22,267 bases of DNA, taken from positions 1 through 22,267 of the forward strand of contig JBBWZQ010000384.1 in the NCBI GenBank assembly GCA_039649115.1, given 5' to 3'. The position numbers and the translations under genes were made by a program. Below are positions 1 to 7,792 of the stretch, piece by piece. Under the pieces are notes generated by a model. The model was not told where the DNA came from and searched no databases. It was given only the letters and a program-made list of their open reading frames with translations. The first letter of the stretch is position 1; each line of letters starts with the position of its first letter. The stretch comes from DATEJJ01 sp039649115. Its GTDB lineage: Bacteria; Actinomycetota; Actinomycetes; Mycobacteriales; Micromonosporaceae.

Positions 1-1
1 G

Positions 2-325
2 GGTGCGGCGTGCAAGGTCACCTACGCCGTGCAGAACGACTGGGGCGCCGGCTTCACCACCAGCATGACCATCGCCAACACCGGGACCGCCGCGATCAAC
101 GGGTGGAGCCTGCAGTTCAGCTTCGCCGGCAACCAGACGATCGGCCAGGGCTGGTCGGCGACCTGGACGCAGAGCGGCCGGGCGGTGACGGCGGCGAGCC
201 TGTCCTACAACGGGTCGCTGCCGCCCGGCGCGTCCCTCTCGCTCGGGTTCAACGCCACGTACTCAGGTACGAACACACAGCCGGTCGCGTTCGTCCTCAA
301 CGGCTCATCATGTACGACCGGCTGA
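2..325 (+). CDS. Secreted protein with C-terminal CBM2 cellulose-binding module (5' end missing)
   Basis: Only the last 107 codons are in the window; the reading frame is open from base 2 and the start lies upstream. The visible part is a complete-looking family 2 carbohydrate-binding module: an early Cys (ACKVTY), then NDWGAGFT, W-S-L-Q-F, GWSATW, the NGSLPPG-S-SLGF segment and a final Cys (NGSSCTTG), so the two Cys can form the disulfide typical of CBM2. Three exposed Trp (in NDWGAG, NGWSLQF and GWSATW) match the family's flat binding face for crystalline cellulose or chitin. The module normally sits at one end of a secreted glycoside hydrolase, lytic monooxygenase or esterase, but the catalytic part is not visible. 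The next gene, a beta-glucosidase, begins 28 bp downstream and is probably co-transcribed. Family assignment is firm; enzyme identity is unknown. Confidence 0.9.
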   Translation, partial: GAACKVTYAVQNDWGAGFTTSMTIANTGTAAINGWSLQFSFAGNQTIGQGWSATWTQSGRAVTAASLSYNGSLPPGASLSLGFNATYSGTNTQPVAFVLNGSSCTTG

Positions 326-353
326 TCGACCCACTTCTCGGCGGTGGGGGCGG

Positions 354-1832
354 GTGACTGGTTCCCCGCCCTCACCGTCCTTCCACCTCAGCCGGCGCGC
401 GCTGCTGCGCCGCGCCGCACTCGGCGGCCTGGCCGCCACGGCCGCGCCGGCCCTGCCCGGCTGCACCGGCGGCTCCGGTGGCGGCGGCCCGGCGGCCGCT
501 GCGGCCAGCCTCACCTTCCCACCCGGGTTCGTGTGGGGGGTGGCCACGTCCGCGTACCAGATCGAGGGCGCGGTGCACGAGGACGGGCGCGGACCGTCCA
601 CATGGGACACGTTCAGCCACACGCCGGGCAAGGTCAAGGGCGGCGCCACCGGCGACACCGCCTGCGACCACTACCACCGCTACGAGGCCGACCTCGACCT
701 CATGAAGAGCCTGGGCGTGGCCAGCTACCGGTTCTCCCTCGCCTGGCCGCGGATCCTGCCGGACGGCACAGGTACCGCCAACCCGAAGGGGCTGGACTTC
801 TACAAGCGCCTCGTGGACGGCCTGCACCGCAGCGGCATCGTGCCGATGGCCACCCTGTTCCACTGGGACCTGCCGCAGGCCCTCCAGGACAGGGGCGGCT
901 GGGAGAACCGGGACTGCGCGAAGTGGTTCGCCGACTACGCCGGCGTCGCGTTCCAGGCCCTGGGCGACGCGGTACCCACCTGGCTGACCATCAACGAGCC
1001 CAAAACGATCGTGCAGTCCGGTTACACGTACGGTGGGATGGCGCCGGGCAAGCGCGACCCGGTGGCCGCCGCGGTGGCCCAGCACCATCTGGCGCTCGCC
1101 CACGGCCTGGCCGTCCAGGCGTACCGGGCGGCCGGCAAGCCCGGGCGCATCGGCCCCGCCCTCAACCTCACGCCCACCTACGTGGCGGACACCAGTGTGG
1201 CGGCGCGTACGGCGGCGGTACTCGCCGACGGGATCGAGAACCGTGCCTACCTCGACCCGCTCTTCCTCGGCAGCTACCCGTCCGACGTGCTGGCCAGCCT
1301 CGCTCCCGACGTGCGCGCCGCGCTGCGCCGCGCGACGCGCCCCGGTGACCTCACGATCACCGCCGCCAAGGTCGATCTGGTCGGCGTGAACTACTACGGT
1401 CCGCTGTTCATCGACGGGCGCGGCCGGCAGGTCACGGTGCGGCCGACCGCGGTGGCCACCTGGGAGCAGATCTATCCGTCGGGCCTGTCGGACCTGTTGA
1501 CCCGGCTGAAGCGCGACTACGGGGACGTACCGCTGACCATCACCGAGAACGGCATTCCGGACCGAGCTGACATCCCGGTCAACGGGGACCGGGTGGCCGA
1601 CCCGGAGCGCGTCAGCTACCTGCGCGACCACCTGGCCGCCGCGCACAACGCCCTCCAGGCAGGGGTACGCCTGGAGGGCTATCACCTGTGGTCACTGCTC
1701 GACAACTTCGAGTGGGCAGCGGGCTACACCCAACGGTGGGGCATCGTGTACGTCGACTTCGCCAGTCAGCGGCGCATCCCGAAAGACAGCGCCCGCTGGT
1801 ACCGCGACGTGATCGCGCGCAACGGCGTGTGA
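354..1832 (+). CDS. GH1 beta-glucosidase with Tat/lipoprotein leader
   Basis: A glycoside hydrolase family 1 enzyme of 492 aa, expected to hydrolyse cellobiose or short beta-glucosides by the retaining mechanism. The acid/base Glu is E215 in TINEP and the nucleophile is E398 in TITENG; other GH1 hallmarks are FVWGVATSAYQIEGA (59-73), TLFHWDLPQAL (167-177) and the aglycone/glycone-site segment LDNFEWAAGY (449-458). The start is GTG after a G-rich stretch. The first 36 residues read as a twin-arginine leader (LSRRALLRR, then an Ala-rich hydrophobic stretch) ending in a lipobox-like ALPGC with Cys37, followed by a Gly/Ser/Ala linker. This suggests a lipid-anchored enzyme outside the membrane, whereas many actinomycete GH1 enzymes are cytoplasmic. 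Its position behind a CBM2 protein supports cellulose-oligomer breakdown. The substrate is inferred. Confidence 0.93.
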   Translation: MTGSPPSPSFHLSRRALLRRAALGGLAATAAPALPGCTGGSGGGGPAAAAASLTFPPGFVWGVATSAYQIEGAVHEDGRGPSTWDTFSHTPGKVKGGATGDTACDHYHRYEADLDLMKSLGVASYRFSLAWPRILPDGTGTANPKGLDFYKRLVDGLHRSGIVPMATLFHWDLPQALQDRGGWENRDCAKWFADYAGVAFQALGDAVPTWLTINEPKTIVQSGYTYGGMAPGKRDPVAAAVAQHHLALAHGLAVQAYRAAGKPGRIGPALNLTPTYVADTSVAARTAAVLADGIENRAYLDPLFLGSYPSDVLASLAPDVRAALRRATRPGDLTITAAKVDLVGVNYYGPLFIDGRGRQVTVRPTAVATWEQIYPSGLSDLLTRLKRDYGDVPLTITENGIPDRADIPVNGDRVADPERVSYLRDHLAAAHNALQAGVRLEGYHLWSLLDNFEWAAGYTQRWGIVYVDFASQRRIPKDSARWYRDVIARNGV

Positions 1833-1950
1833 CCCGATGCCGGTACCTCCGGGGCAGCCGAACCGGTCGGTGCGCCGAAGGGCGAACCGGCGCAATTCGG
1901 CGCGCCCAGTGGTATGGCGACCGGTGGATCGGTCGGGCAGACTCTGGCGC

Positions 1951-3444
1951 ATGGCCGTACTCTCCACGGGGCTCCCGCTCGCCGACCGGTACCTGCTGAT
2001 CGAACAGCTGGGTTCCGGGGGCATGGCGGTGGTGTGGCGCGGCTTCGACGACCTGCTCGGGCGGCCGGTCGCGGTGAAGGTACTCAACGCCGAGATCGCC
2101 GCCGACCCGGCGTTCCGGGCGGCGATCTACCGGGAGGCGCGCTCGGCGGCCCGGCTGTCCCACCCCCACATCACCCACGTGTACGACTACGGGCAGGCCA
2201 CCCTGCCCGGCGGCGAGACCGTCTCCTACGTGGTGATGGAACTGCTCGACGGCCACACCCTCGACGACCGGCTGGCCGACGGGCCGCTGCCCTGGCCCGA
2301 GGCGGTCCGGGTGGCGGCGCAGGTGGCCGACGCGCTGGCGGCGGCACACCGCCGGGGCATCGTGCATCGGGACATCGCCCCGGCCAACGTCATGCTGACC
2401 GCGACCGGCGCCAAGGTGCTCGACTTCGGCATCGCGGCGCTGGCCGGCGGGCGGGGGGACGCCGGCGGCGACATGATGGGCACTCCCGCCTACGTCGCAC
2501 CGGAGCGGCTCGACGACGCGCCGGCGGCACCGGCCGCGGACGTGTACGCGCTGGGCGCCACCCTGTACGAGGCCCTGACCGGCCAGCCGCCGCTCCCCGC
2601 GCGCACCTGGTCCGCCCTCGTCGAGGCGTACCGGCGGGATCCCGCGGTAGCGCCGCTCGCCGTCGCCGGGCTGCCCGCCGAGGTGGCCGACCTGTGTGCC
2701 CGCTGCCTGGCCCGTGACCCGGCCGCCCGGCCGGGCAGCGCGGAGGTGGCACGGATCCTCACCTCGGCCGGGTCGCCGGCCGCCGACCCGGCGGCGGTAC
2801 CCGTGCGCGCGCCCGAACCTGAGCCACCGCCGCCGCCGGACCGCCCGCGGATGGTGGGCGCGGCGCGGGCCCCCCTGGTCACCGCCCGGCTCGACGCTCC
2901 GGTACCGAGCCGCCTGTGGCCCCGGCTCGCGCTCGGCACCGGCGCCCTCGCGCTGGCCGTCGCCCTCGCACTCGGCGCCTCCGGAGCGCTGGGTCACCAC
3001 GGCGCCGCGGCGCCCGGCACCGCGACCGGGCCGCTCACCCCGTCCGCCGGTCCCGCCACGGCAGGCACCAGTGCGGGTACGAATGGGCGCAGCCAGGTGG
3101 GTGCGGCCGATCCGCCCGGGGCGGCGCATTCGCCGGCGGCGAGCCCCACCGCCCCGTCCGCACCGGCCAGCCCGACCGGCACGCTCAGCCGGCTGTTCAA
3201 CCAGATCGAGGCGGGTCGGCAGACCGGCAAGATCCGCGCGGACGTGGCGATCGACCTGGAGAACACCGTGCACAACCTGCAGCGCGACATCGCCACGGGC
3301 ACCTCGGTGGACTTTCCGGCGCAGGCGGATACGCTGCGCCGGAAGATCTCCGACCGGGCCCAGGAACAGGGTCCGCAGCATGCCATGGATCCGGACTATG
3401 CCGCCGTCCTACTGACGACGGTCGATACACTGGCCACGTTCTGA
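1951..3444 (+). CDS. PknB-type Ser/Thr protein kinase, single-pass membrane protein
   Basis: A eukaryotic-like protein kinase of 497 aa. The kinase domain covers about residues 14-270: Gly-rich loop GSGGMA (21-26), ATP-binding Lys43 in VAVKVL, helix C Glu62, HRD at 139-141, Asn146, DFG at 158-160 and APE at 183-185. The usual Lys two places after the catalytic Asp is Ala (HRDIAPAN), which is uncommon for this class. A Pro/Glu-rich juxtamembrane region leads to a single transmembrane helix (about 325-344), a Ser/Thr/Pro/Gly linker and a C-terminal helical domain of about 85 residues that vaguely resembles FIMAH-type helical domains. No PASTA repeats are present. The frame is open back to 1837, but the start at 1951 fits the family N-terminus (short lead, then DRYLLIEQLGSGGMA); no good Shine-Dalgarno is visible. 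The substrate is unknown; the next gene encodes another single-pass protein. Confidence 0.92.
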   Translation: MAVLSTGLPLADRYLLIEQLGSGGMAVVWRGFDDLLGRPVAVKVLNAEIAADPAFRAAIYREARSAARLSHPHITHVYDYGQATLPGGETVSYVVMELLDGHTLDDRLADGPLPWPEAVRVAAQVADALAAAHRRGIVHRDIAPANVMLTATGAKVLDFGIAALAGGRGDAGGDMMGTPAYVAPERLDDAPAAPAADVYALGATLYEALTGQPPLPARTWSALVEAYRRDPAVAPLAVAGLPAEVADLCARCLARDPAARPGSAEVARILTSAGSPAADPAAVPVRAPEPEPPPPPDRPRMVGAARAPLVTARLDAPVPSRLWPRLALGTGALALAVALALGASGALGHHGAAAPGTATGPLTPSAGPATAGTSAGTNGRSQVGAADPPGAAHSPAASPTAPSAPASPTGTLSRLFNQIEAGRQTGKIRADVAIDLENTVHNLQRDIATGTSVDFPAQADTLRRKISDRAQEQGPQHAMDPDYAAVLLTTVDTLATF

Positions 3445-3608
3445 GGCTCGCACCGGCTTCACGGGGTTGCGGGTGATATCCATGGCTTCGTCACGTACCC
3501 TAGGCGCCGACCGCTGGGCGACGTAGTCTCGGCCGGGTGCCGGTGGGGTGACGGCGCCGTCACCGCGCACGGCGTCGAGGTCGGTCAGCGACACGCGAAA
3601 GGAGCTCT

Positions 3609-4328
3609 GTGTCGGTGCAGCACGACAGGTCGCCCGACGACTTGCGGGTGGGGTCCTGGATCCCCACCCAGCGGACCGGGTCAACCGCGCAGCCGCCGCC
3701 CCCATCGACCACGCCCGCGCCACCGGCCCCCTCGCCGGTCAACGAGGCGACCGTCGTCCTGCCGGTCTTCGTCACCGGGAAGAAGCCCGAGCAGCCGCCC
3801 GCGCAGCAGGCGATGGCCGAGACCACGCTGCCGTCCTCGGAGCGGGGCATGCTGCTGTTCGTCGCCGCGCTGCTGGGCCTGGGTACCGTCGCGGTCGTCG
3901 CGATGATGGGCTTCGGCCTCGCCGGTACCCCCACGAAGCCCAAGCCCCCGGTCGCGGTGACCGCCAGCGCCAGCCCGGCGGTGGCCGTACCGGCACCGAT
4001 CGGCGCGCCGGCCACCCCGTCCGCGCCGGCCTCGCCCACGAAGGCGGCGCCGAGCAGGACCCCCGCGGCGAAGCGCAGCCCGGCGCCGACCCAGACCACC
4101 CTCGGCACGCTGTCCACCGCCGACGTCATCGGCTACTGCCAGGACACCAGCAACGGCATGCCGCTACCGCCCAGCCGCGGCCGCAACTCGTGGACCTGCT
4201 TCGCCGACCGGGGCCAGCGCCAGGAGTTCGCGCCGACCGACGTGTGCCGGTGGCGCTTCCACGACAACGGTGCCCGCGCCGTCGTGGGCGACCTCAACAA
4301 CCCCTCCACCTGGCGCTGCTACACGTGA
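3609..4328 (+). CDS. Single-pass membrane protein with Pro-rich segments and four-Cys extracellular domain
   Basis: I do not recognise a named family. The start is GTG, placed by a strong AAAGGAG ribosome site five bases upstream. The 239-aa protein has a Pro/Thr-rich N-terminus (1-80), a transmembrane helix (about 81-106), a Pro/Ala/Ser/Lys linker (107-162) and a compact C-terminal domain (163-239). That domain has four Cys (177, 197, 213, 237), a WTCF motif, a DVCRWRF motif and a WRCY ending, suggesting two disulfides outside the cell. Its position behind the membrane kinase makes it a candidate partner or substrate; this is inference from adjacency only. Its stop lies one base from the stop of the convergent response regulator, so there is no room for a dedicated terminator. 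Confidence 0.85.
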   Translation: MSVQHDRSPDDLRVGSWIPTQRTGSTAQPPPPSTTPAPPAPSPVNEATVVLPVFVTGKKPEQPPAQQAMAETTLPSSERGMLLFVAALLGLGTVAVVAMMGFGLAGTPTKPKPPVAVTASASPAVAVPAPIGAPATPSAPASPTKAAPSRTPAAKRSPAPTQTTLGTLSTADVIGYCQDTSNGMPLPPSRGRNSWTCFADRGQRQEFAPTDVCRWRFHDNGARAVVGDLNNPSTWRCYT

Positions 4329-4329
4329 T

Positions 4330-4995
4330 TCACCCCAGCCAGCCGGGGCGGACCAGGCCTGCCTCGTAGGCGAAGACGACCAGTTGGGCGCGGTCGCGGG
4401 CGCCCAGCTTGATCATTGCCCGGCTCACGTGCGTCTTCGCGGTCGCCGGGCTCACCACGAGGCGGTCGGCGATCTCCTCGTTGGACAGGCCCTCGCCGAC
4501 CAACGCCATCACCTCGCGTTCCCGATCGGTCAGCGCGGCCAGCACCTTCGGGCTGCGGGGTGCGCGCGCCCGGGAGGCGAACTCGGCGATCAGGCGGCGG
4601 GTCACCCCCGGCGACAGCAGGGCGTCCCCGGAGGCCACCGCGCGTACCCCGCGCAGCAGCTCGACCGGTTCGGTGTCCTTCACGAGGAAGCCGCTGGCAC
4701 CCACCCGCAGCGCCTCGAACACGTACTCGTCCAGGTCGAACGTGGTCAGGATGACGATGCGTACCTGCGCCAGCGCGGGATCCGCGGCGATGCGCCGGGT
4801 CGCCTCCAGCCCGTCCAGCCCCGGCATCCGGATGTCCATCAGCACCACGTCCGGCCGGTGCTCGGTCGCCAACCGTACCGCCGCCGCACCGTCCGGGGCC
4901 TCCCCGACGACCTCGATGTCCTCCTGCGCGTCCAGCAGGGCCCGGAAGCCGGCCCGTACCAGTGCCTGGTCGTCCGCGAGCAGTACTCTGATCAT
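4330..4995 (-). CDS. NarL/DesR-type response regulator
   Basis: A two-domain transcription regulator of 221 aa. The receiver domain (about 1-120) has the acidic pair D8/D9, phospho-acceptor D54 in VLMDIRMPG, the Thr of LTTF and Lys106. The C-terminal LuxR-type helix-turn-helix (about 152-212) has LTDREREVMALVGEGLSNEEIADRL followed by TAKTHVSRAMIKL. Its ATG overlaps the stop of the sensor kinase gene as ATGA, so the pair should be translationally coupled and form a cognate two-component system. The signal is not predictable from sequence. The divergently placed DUF1707 gene beyond the kinase is the most obvious candidate target. Confidence 0.95.
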   Translation of the reverse strand: MIRVLLADDQALVRAGFRALLDAQEDIEVVGEAPDGAAAVRLATEHRPDVVLMDIRMPGLDGLEATRRIAADPALAQVRIVILTTFDLDEYVFEALRVGASGFLVKDTEPVELLRGVRAVASGDALLSPGVTRRLIAEFASRARAPRSPKVLAALTDREREVMALVGEGLSNEEIADRLVVSPATAKTHVSRAMIKLGARDRAQLVVFAYEAGLVRPGWLG

Positions 4996-6215
4996 CGACA
5001 GTCCTCCGGTAGCGGCAACCTGGCTTCCACCCGGAACCCGCCGGCCGGGCCGGGTCCGGCGCTCAACACCCCACCCAGCGCCGTGGCCCGGGCCCGCATG
5101 CCGGCCAGCCCACTGCCGGCATCCAGGTCACCGGTCGCCCCGGTGCCGTCGTCGTCGATCCGCACGTGCAGCGCCCGCGGCTCGTACCCGATGGTGACCG
5201 TGGCGGTGGCCCCGGCGCCGGCGTGCCGCCGCACGTTGGTCAGCGCCTCCTGGACTATGCGGTACGCCGCCCGGTCCAGCTCGGGGGGCAGCTCGCGGGT
5301 GGTCCCCTCGACCACCAACCGCGCGGTCGTGCCCTCGACCAGGGCGTCCAGGTTCGTCAGGCTGGGTGCCGGGGCACGGGGGGCCCGCTCGTCCTCGGAG
5401 CGCAGCACCCCGAGTACCGACCGCACCTCGCGCAGCGCCTCCGCGCTCGCCTGCTTGATCGCCACCAGCGCGGCACGGGCCTGCTCCGGGCGCTCGCTCA
5501 TCAGGTGCAGCCCGACTCCGGCCTGCACGTTGATCAGCGACAGGTGGTGCCCGAGCACGTCGTGCAGTTCCTGGGCGATGCGCAGCCGTTCCTCGCTGGC
5601 CTGGCGGCGCTGCTGCTCGGCGCGGCTGCGCTGCTGCTCGGAGCGGGCCCGGGCCATCTCGGCCAGTGCCTGGGTGCGGTTGCGCACGGCCTCGCTGACG
5701 GCGAGCGTGACCAGGCACCACGCCGCGACGGCCACCGCGCCGCCCAGCGTCGGGTGCTGCAGCCGGACACCGGCCACCGAGTGGACCACCCAGCCCAGGC
5801 CCACGAACACCAGGTAGCCCTTGGCGACCACCAGCCAGGCGGCACGCCGGTGTCCCGATATGACCGCACCGCCCGCGGCGAACAGCAGCGCCAGGAAGAT
5901 GGGGCCGTAGACGTACCCGATCAGGAAGTAGAGCAGGTCGGCGGCGAGCGCGACGGTGAGCACAGCGATCCGGTGCGACCGGCGGAAGGCGAGCGCCGCC
6001 GGGCCGGCCAGCAGCAGCGCGTACCCGAGGGCGTCCAGCGGGCGGGCGGTCGGCTGGTTGTGCTCGGCGGCCCGGGTGCCGAAGACCTGGATCAGCGCGA
6101 TGATCACCGGCAGGTACAGCCCGAACCGGCGCTGCCGGCGCCCGCGCGCCCACGGCGGCCGGTACGGACGCCACGGCGGCTGCCACGTCGGTGCCTCGGT
6201 CACCTCGCCTTCCAT
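4992..6215 (-). CDS. Two-component sensor histidine kinase (HisKA_3 class)
   Basis: A 407-aa sensor kinase partnered with the response regulator that it overlaps by four bases. The N-terminus (about 30-175) holds about five hydrophobic helices with very short loops and no large extracellular domain, so sensing is probably intramembrane. A coiled-coil stretch rich in Arg/Gln/Glu (180-210) leads into the HisKA_3 dimerisation helix, with phospho-acceptor H218 in ELHDVLGHHLS. The ATPase domain follows, with N-box Asn327 (QEALTNVRRHA), G1 DDDGTG (354-359) and G2 GSGLAGMRARA (367-377). This layout matches DesK/LiaS-like kinases of actinomycetes. The start ATG at 6213-6215 lies next to the divergent intergenic region that carries repeats (6246-6308). 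Confidence 0.94.
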   Translation of the reverse strand: MEGEVTEAPTWQPPWRPYRPPWARGRRQRRFGLYLPVIIALIQVFGTRAAEHNQPTARPLDALGYALLLAGPAALAFRRSHRIAVLTVALAADLLYFLIGYVYGPIFLALLFAAGGAVISGHRRAAWLVVAKGYLVFVGLGWVVHSVAGVRLQHPTLGGAVAVAAWCLVTLAVSEAVRNRTQALAEMARARSEQQRSRAEQQRRQASEERLRIAQELHDVLGHHLSLINVQAGVGLHLMSERPEQARAALVAIKQASAEALREVRSVLGVLRSEDERAPRAPAPSLTNLDALVEGTTARLVVEGTTRELPPELDRAAYRIVQEALTNVRRHAGAGATATVTIGYEPRALHVRIDDDGTGATGDLDAGSGLAGMRARATALGGVLSAGPGPAGGFRVEARLPLPEDCR

Positions 6216-6245
6216 GTCTCACACCGTATCCACCAGCCGGCCCGG

Positions 6246-6308
6246 GTACGTCGTGCCCGCGCGGGTGGTACCGGTACGCCCCCGGTGGTACCCGCTGGTA
6301 CGCCGTAC
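6246..6308. promoter_or_regulatory. GTAC-rich direct-repeat region in divergent promoter
   Basis: This lies in the 190-bp gap between the divergent histidine kinase and DUF1707 genes. Six GTAC tetramers occur at 6246, 6268, 6274, 6288, 6298 and 6305. The nonamer GGTGGTACC is found at 6264-6272 and again at 6284-6292, exactly 20 bp apart, which is close to two helical turns; GGTACGCC-type octamers follow each copy. The spacing suggests a regulator binding on one DNA face, possibly the adjacent response regulator. No clear -35/-10 pair was identified. The repeats are seen directly; the binding role is inference. Confidence 0.45.
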
Positions 6309-6405
6309 GCCCGGGGCGGCAGCCATCTCGCCTTCGCGCGACCGACGACAGGCGGGCCGCCCGGGGGCAACCTGGAGTGCAGGCACACCGAGAAAGGGGT
6401 TCACG

Positions 6406-6927
6406 ATGTCGACGCCATGGGAGGGCGGCTCAGACCGGGTACGGACCTCCGACAGCGAGCGGGAGGAGGTCGCCACGATCCTGCGCGCGGCGGTCACCGA
6501 GGGGCGGCTCACGCTCGAAGAGGGCGACGAGCGGCTGGCCCGCACGTACGCCGCGAAGTTCCGCGAGGACCTGGGTCCGCTGACCGCGGACCTGCCCGGC
6601 GGTGGCCGGGAGGCGCTGTGGCGCACCCCGGAGGCGCTGACCGCGATGCGCCGCCGGCTGCGGCTGCACGGCGCGGGAGCGCTCGTGCTGGCCGGGGTGC
6701 TGGTGGGCCTGTGGGTCCTGTCCGGCGCGCACTTCTTCTGGCCGCTGCTCCCGCTGATCTTCATCGCGATCAGCCTGCGGCGGCACGCGCGGTTCGTGCG
6801 GTACGGCGCGTGGTGGGCGCGCGGACCATGGGGGGGTGCACCGTGGGGACCGGGGTTCACGCGCGGACCCGGGAACTCTCCGCGGGAACCGTGCGGGCCT
6901 GGCGGATGGCGGGGACGCGGGGCATGA
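6406..6927 (+). CDS. DUF1707 domain membrane protein
   Basis: A 173-aa protein with an N-terminal DUF1707 domain (about 10-65: RTSDSEREEVATILRAAVTEGR, then LTLEEGDERLARTYAA and DLGPLTADLP), two hydrophobic segments (about 88-106 and 109-124) and a Gly/Pro/Trp/Arg-rich tail. The ATG is preceded by AGAAAGGGG, a good ribosome site, so the longer open frame upstream is not used. DUF1707 proteins are common in actinomycetes; their function is poorly defined, with suggested roles in membrane association or regulation. It is divergent from the sensor kinase gene and may be its target. Its TGA overlaps the ATG of the SDR gene, implying coupled translation. Confidence 0.88.
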   Translation: MSTPWEGGSDRVRTSDSEREEVATILRAAVTEGRLTLEEGDERLARTYAAKFREDLGPLTADLPGGGREALWRTPEALTAMRRRLRLHGAGALVLAGVLVGLWVLSGAHFFWPLLPLIFIAISLRRHARFVRYGAWWARGPWGGAPWGPGFTRGPGNSPREPCGPGGWRGRGA

Positions 6928-7721
6928 GGCCCGTCTACCCCGACCTGGCCGACAGGGTCGCGGTGGTCACCGGCGGGTCGCGGGGCATCGGCGCCGCGAC
7001 CTGCCGGGCCTTCGCGGACAACCGGATGCGCGTCGCGGCCGTGGGCCGGGACGTCGCGGCCCTGGAGCGGGTACGCGAGGAGATCTGGGACTCGGGTGGC
7101 ATGGCCATCGCGGTACCGGCGGACTGCACCGACCCGCACGCGCTGCGGCTGCTGCACGAGCGGGTCACGCAGGAGTTGGGCGAGGTCGACGTGCTGGCCG
7201 CGTTCGCCGGTGGCGCCGGCGCACCCGTCCCGCCACGCGGACCCGCAAGCTCCCCGCGCTACCCCACTCTGGAACTGTCCCCCGAACGCTGGCGCGAGGT
7301 GCTCGACACCGACCTCACGTCGACGTTCCTCACGGTGCAGGCGTTCGCGCCGGACATGCTGTCCCGCAAGCGGGGCGCGATCGTCACGATGTCCTCGGCG
7401 GCCGGGCGGCAACCGTCGCGGGCCAACGCCGCGTACGCGGCCGCCAAGGCGGGTGTCGTCATGCTGACCCGGCACCTCGCCGCCGAACTGGCCGGCGGCG
7501 GGGTACGGGTCAACTGCCTGGCGCCCGCCGCCGTGCACAACGAGAAGATGGACCGGTACCTGACCGAGGAGCAGCGCATCCACCTCGGCGACTCGTTCCC
7601 GCTCGGACGCATCGGCGAGCCCGACGACATCGCCGCGGCGGCCCTGTACCTCGCGTCCGACGCCTCCTCCTGGATGACCGGAGTGACCCTCGACATCACC
7701 GGCGGCAAAGTGCTCCCATAG
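6924..7721 (+). CDS. Short-chain dehydrogenase/reductase (FabG-like SDR)
   Basis: A 265-aa classical SDR oxidoreductase using NAD(P)H. The Rossmann motif TGGSRGIG is at 16-23, catalytic Ser157/158 in TMSSAAG, Tyr171 and Lys175 in YAAAK, and a C-terminal TGVTLDITGG signature at 252-261. The usual NNAG motif that supports the central sheet reads AAFAGG (92-97), lacking the Asn that completes the catalytic tetrad in many SDRs; activity may still be present. There is a Pro/Arg-rich insertion after it (about 100-115). The start is the ATG overlapping the stop of the DUF1707 gene. The substrate cannot be told; a 3-oxoacyl-ACP reductase name would be only a generic guess. Confidence 0.9.
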   Translation: MRPVYPDLADRVAVVTGGSRGIGAATCRAFADNRMRVAAVGRDVAALERVREEIWDSGGMAIAVPADCTDPHALRLLHERVTQELGEVDVLAAFAGGAGAPVPPRGPASSPRYPTLELSPERWREVLDTDLTSTFLTVQAFAPDMLSRKRGAIVTMSSAAGRQPSRANAAYAAAKAGVVMLTRHLAAELAGGGVRVNCLAPAAVHNEKMDRYLTEEQRIHLGDSFPLGRIGEPDDIAAAALYLASDASSWMTGVTLDITGGKVLP

Positions 7722-7792
7722 CGACGAACCGGTCCGACACGTCCACATTGGACATGCTCGCCCCGGGAGGCCGCGCCTGACACAGTGGCCGC

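Noticed and set aside
372..1685. Minus-strand frame of 437 codons opposite the beta-glucosidase
   Set aside because: Its product is low-complexity and the plus strand encodes GH1 with both catalytic motifs.
1837..1950. Longer N-terminus for the Ser/Thr kinase
   Set aside because: The extra 38 residues are Arg/Pro-rich without resemblance to kinase leaders, and the family pattern starts just after the ATG at 1951.
5166..6923. Long open frames on the plus strand opposite the sensor kinase
   Set aside because: They are antisense shadows of a clear histidine kinase; long frames arise easily at this GC content.
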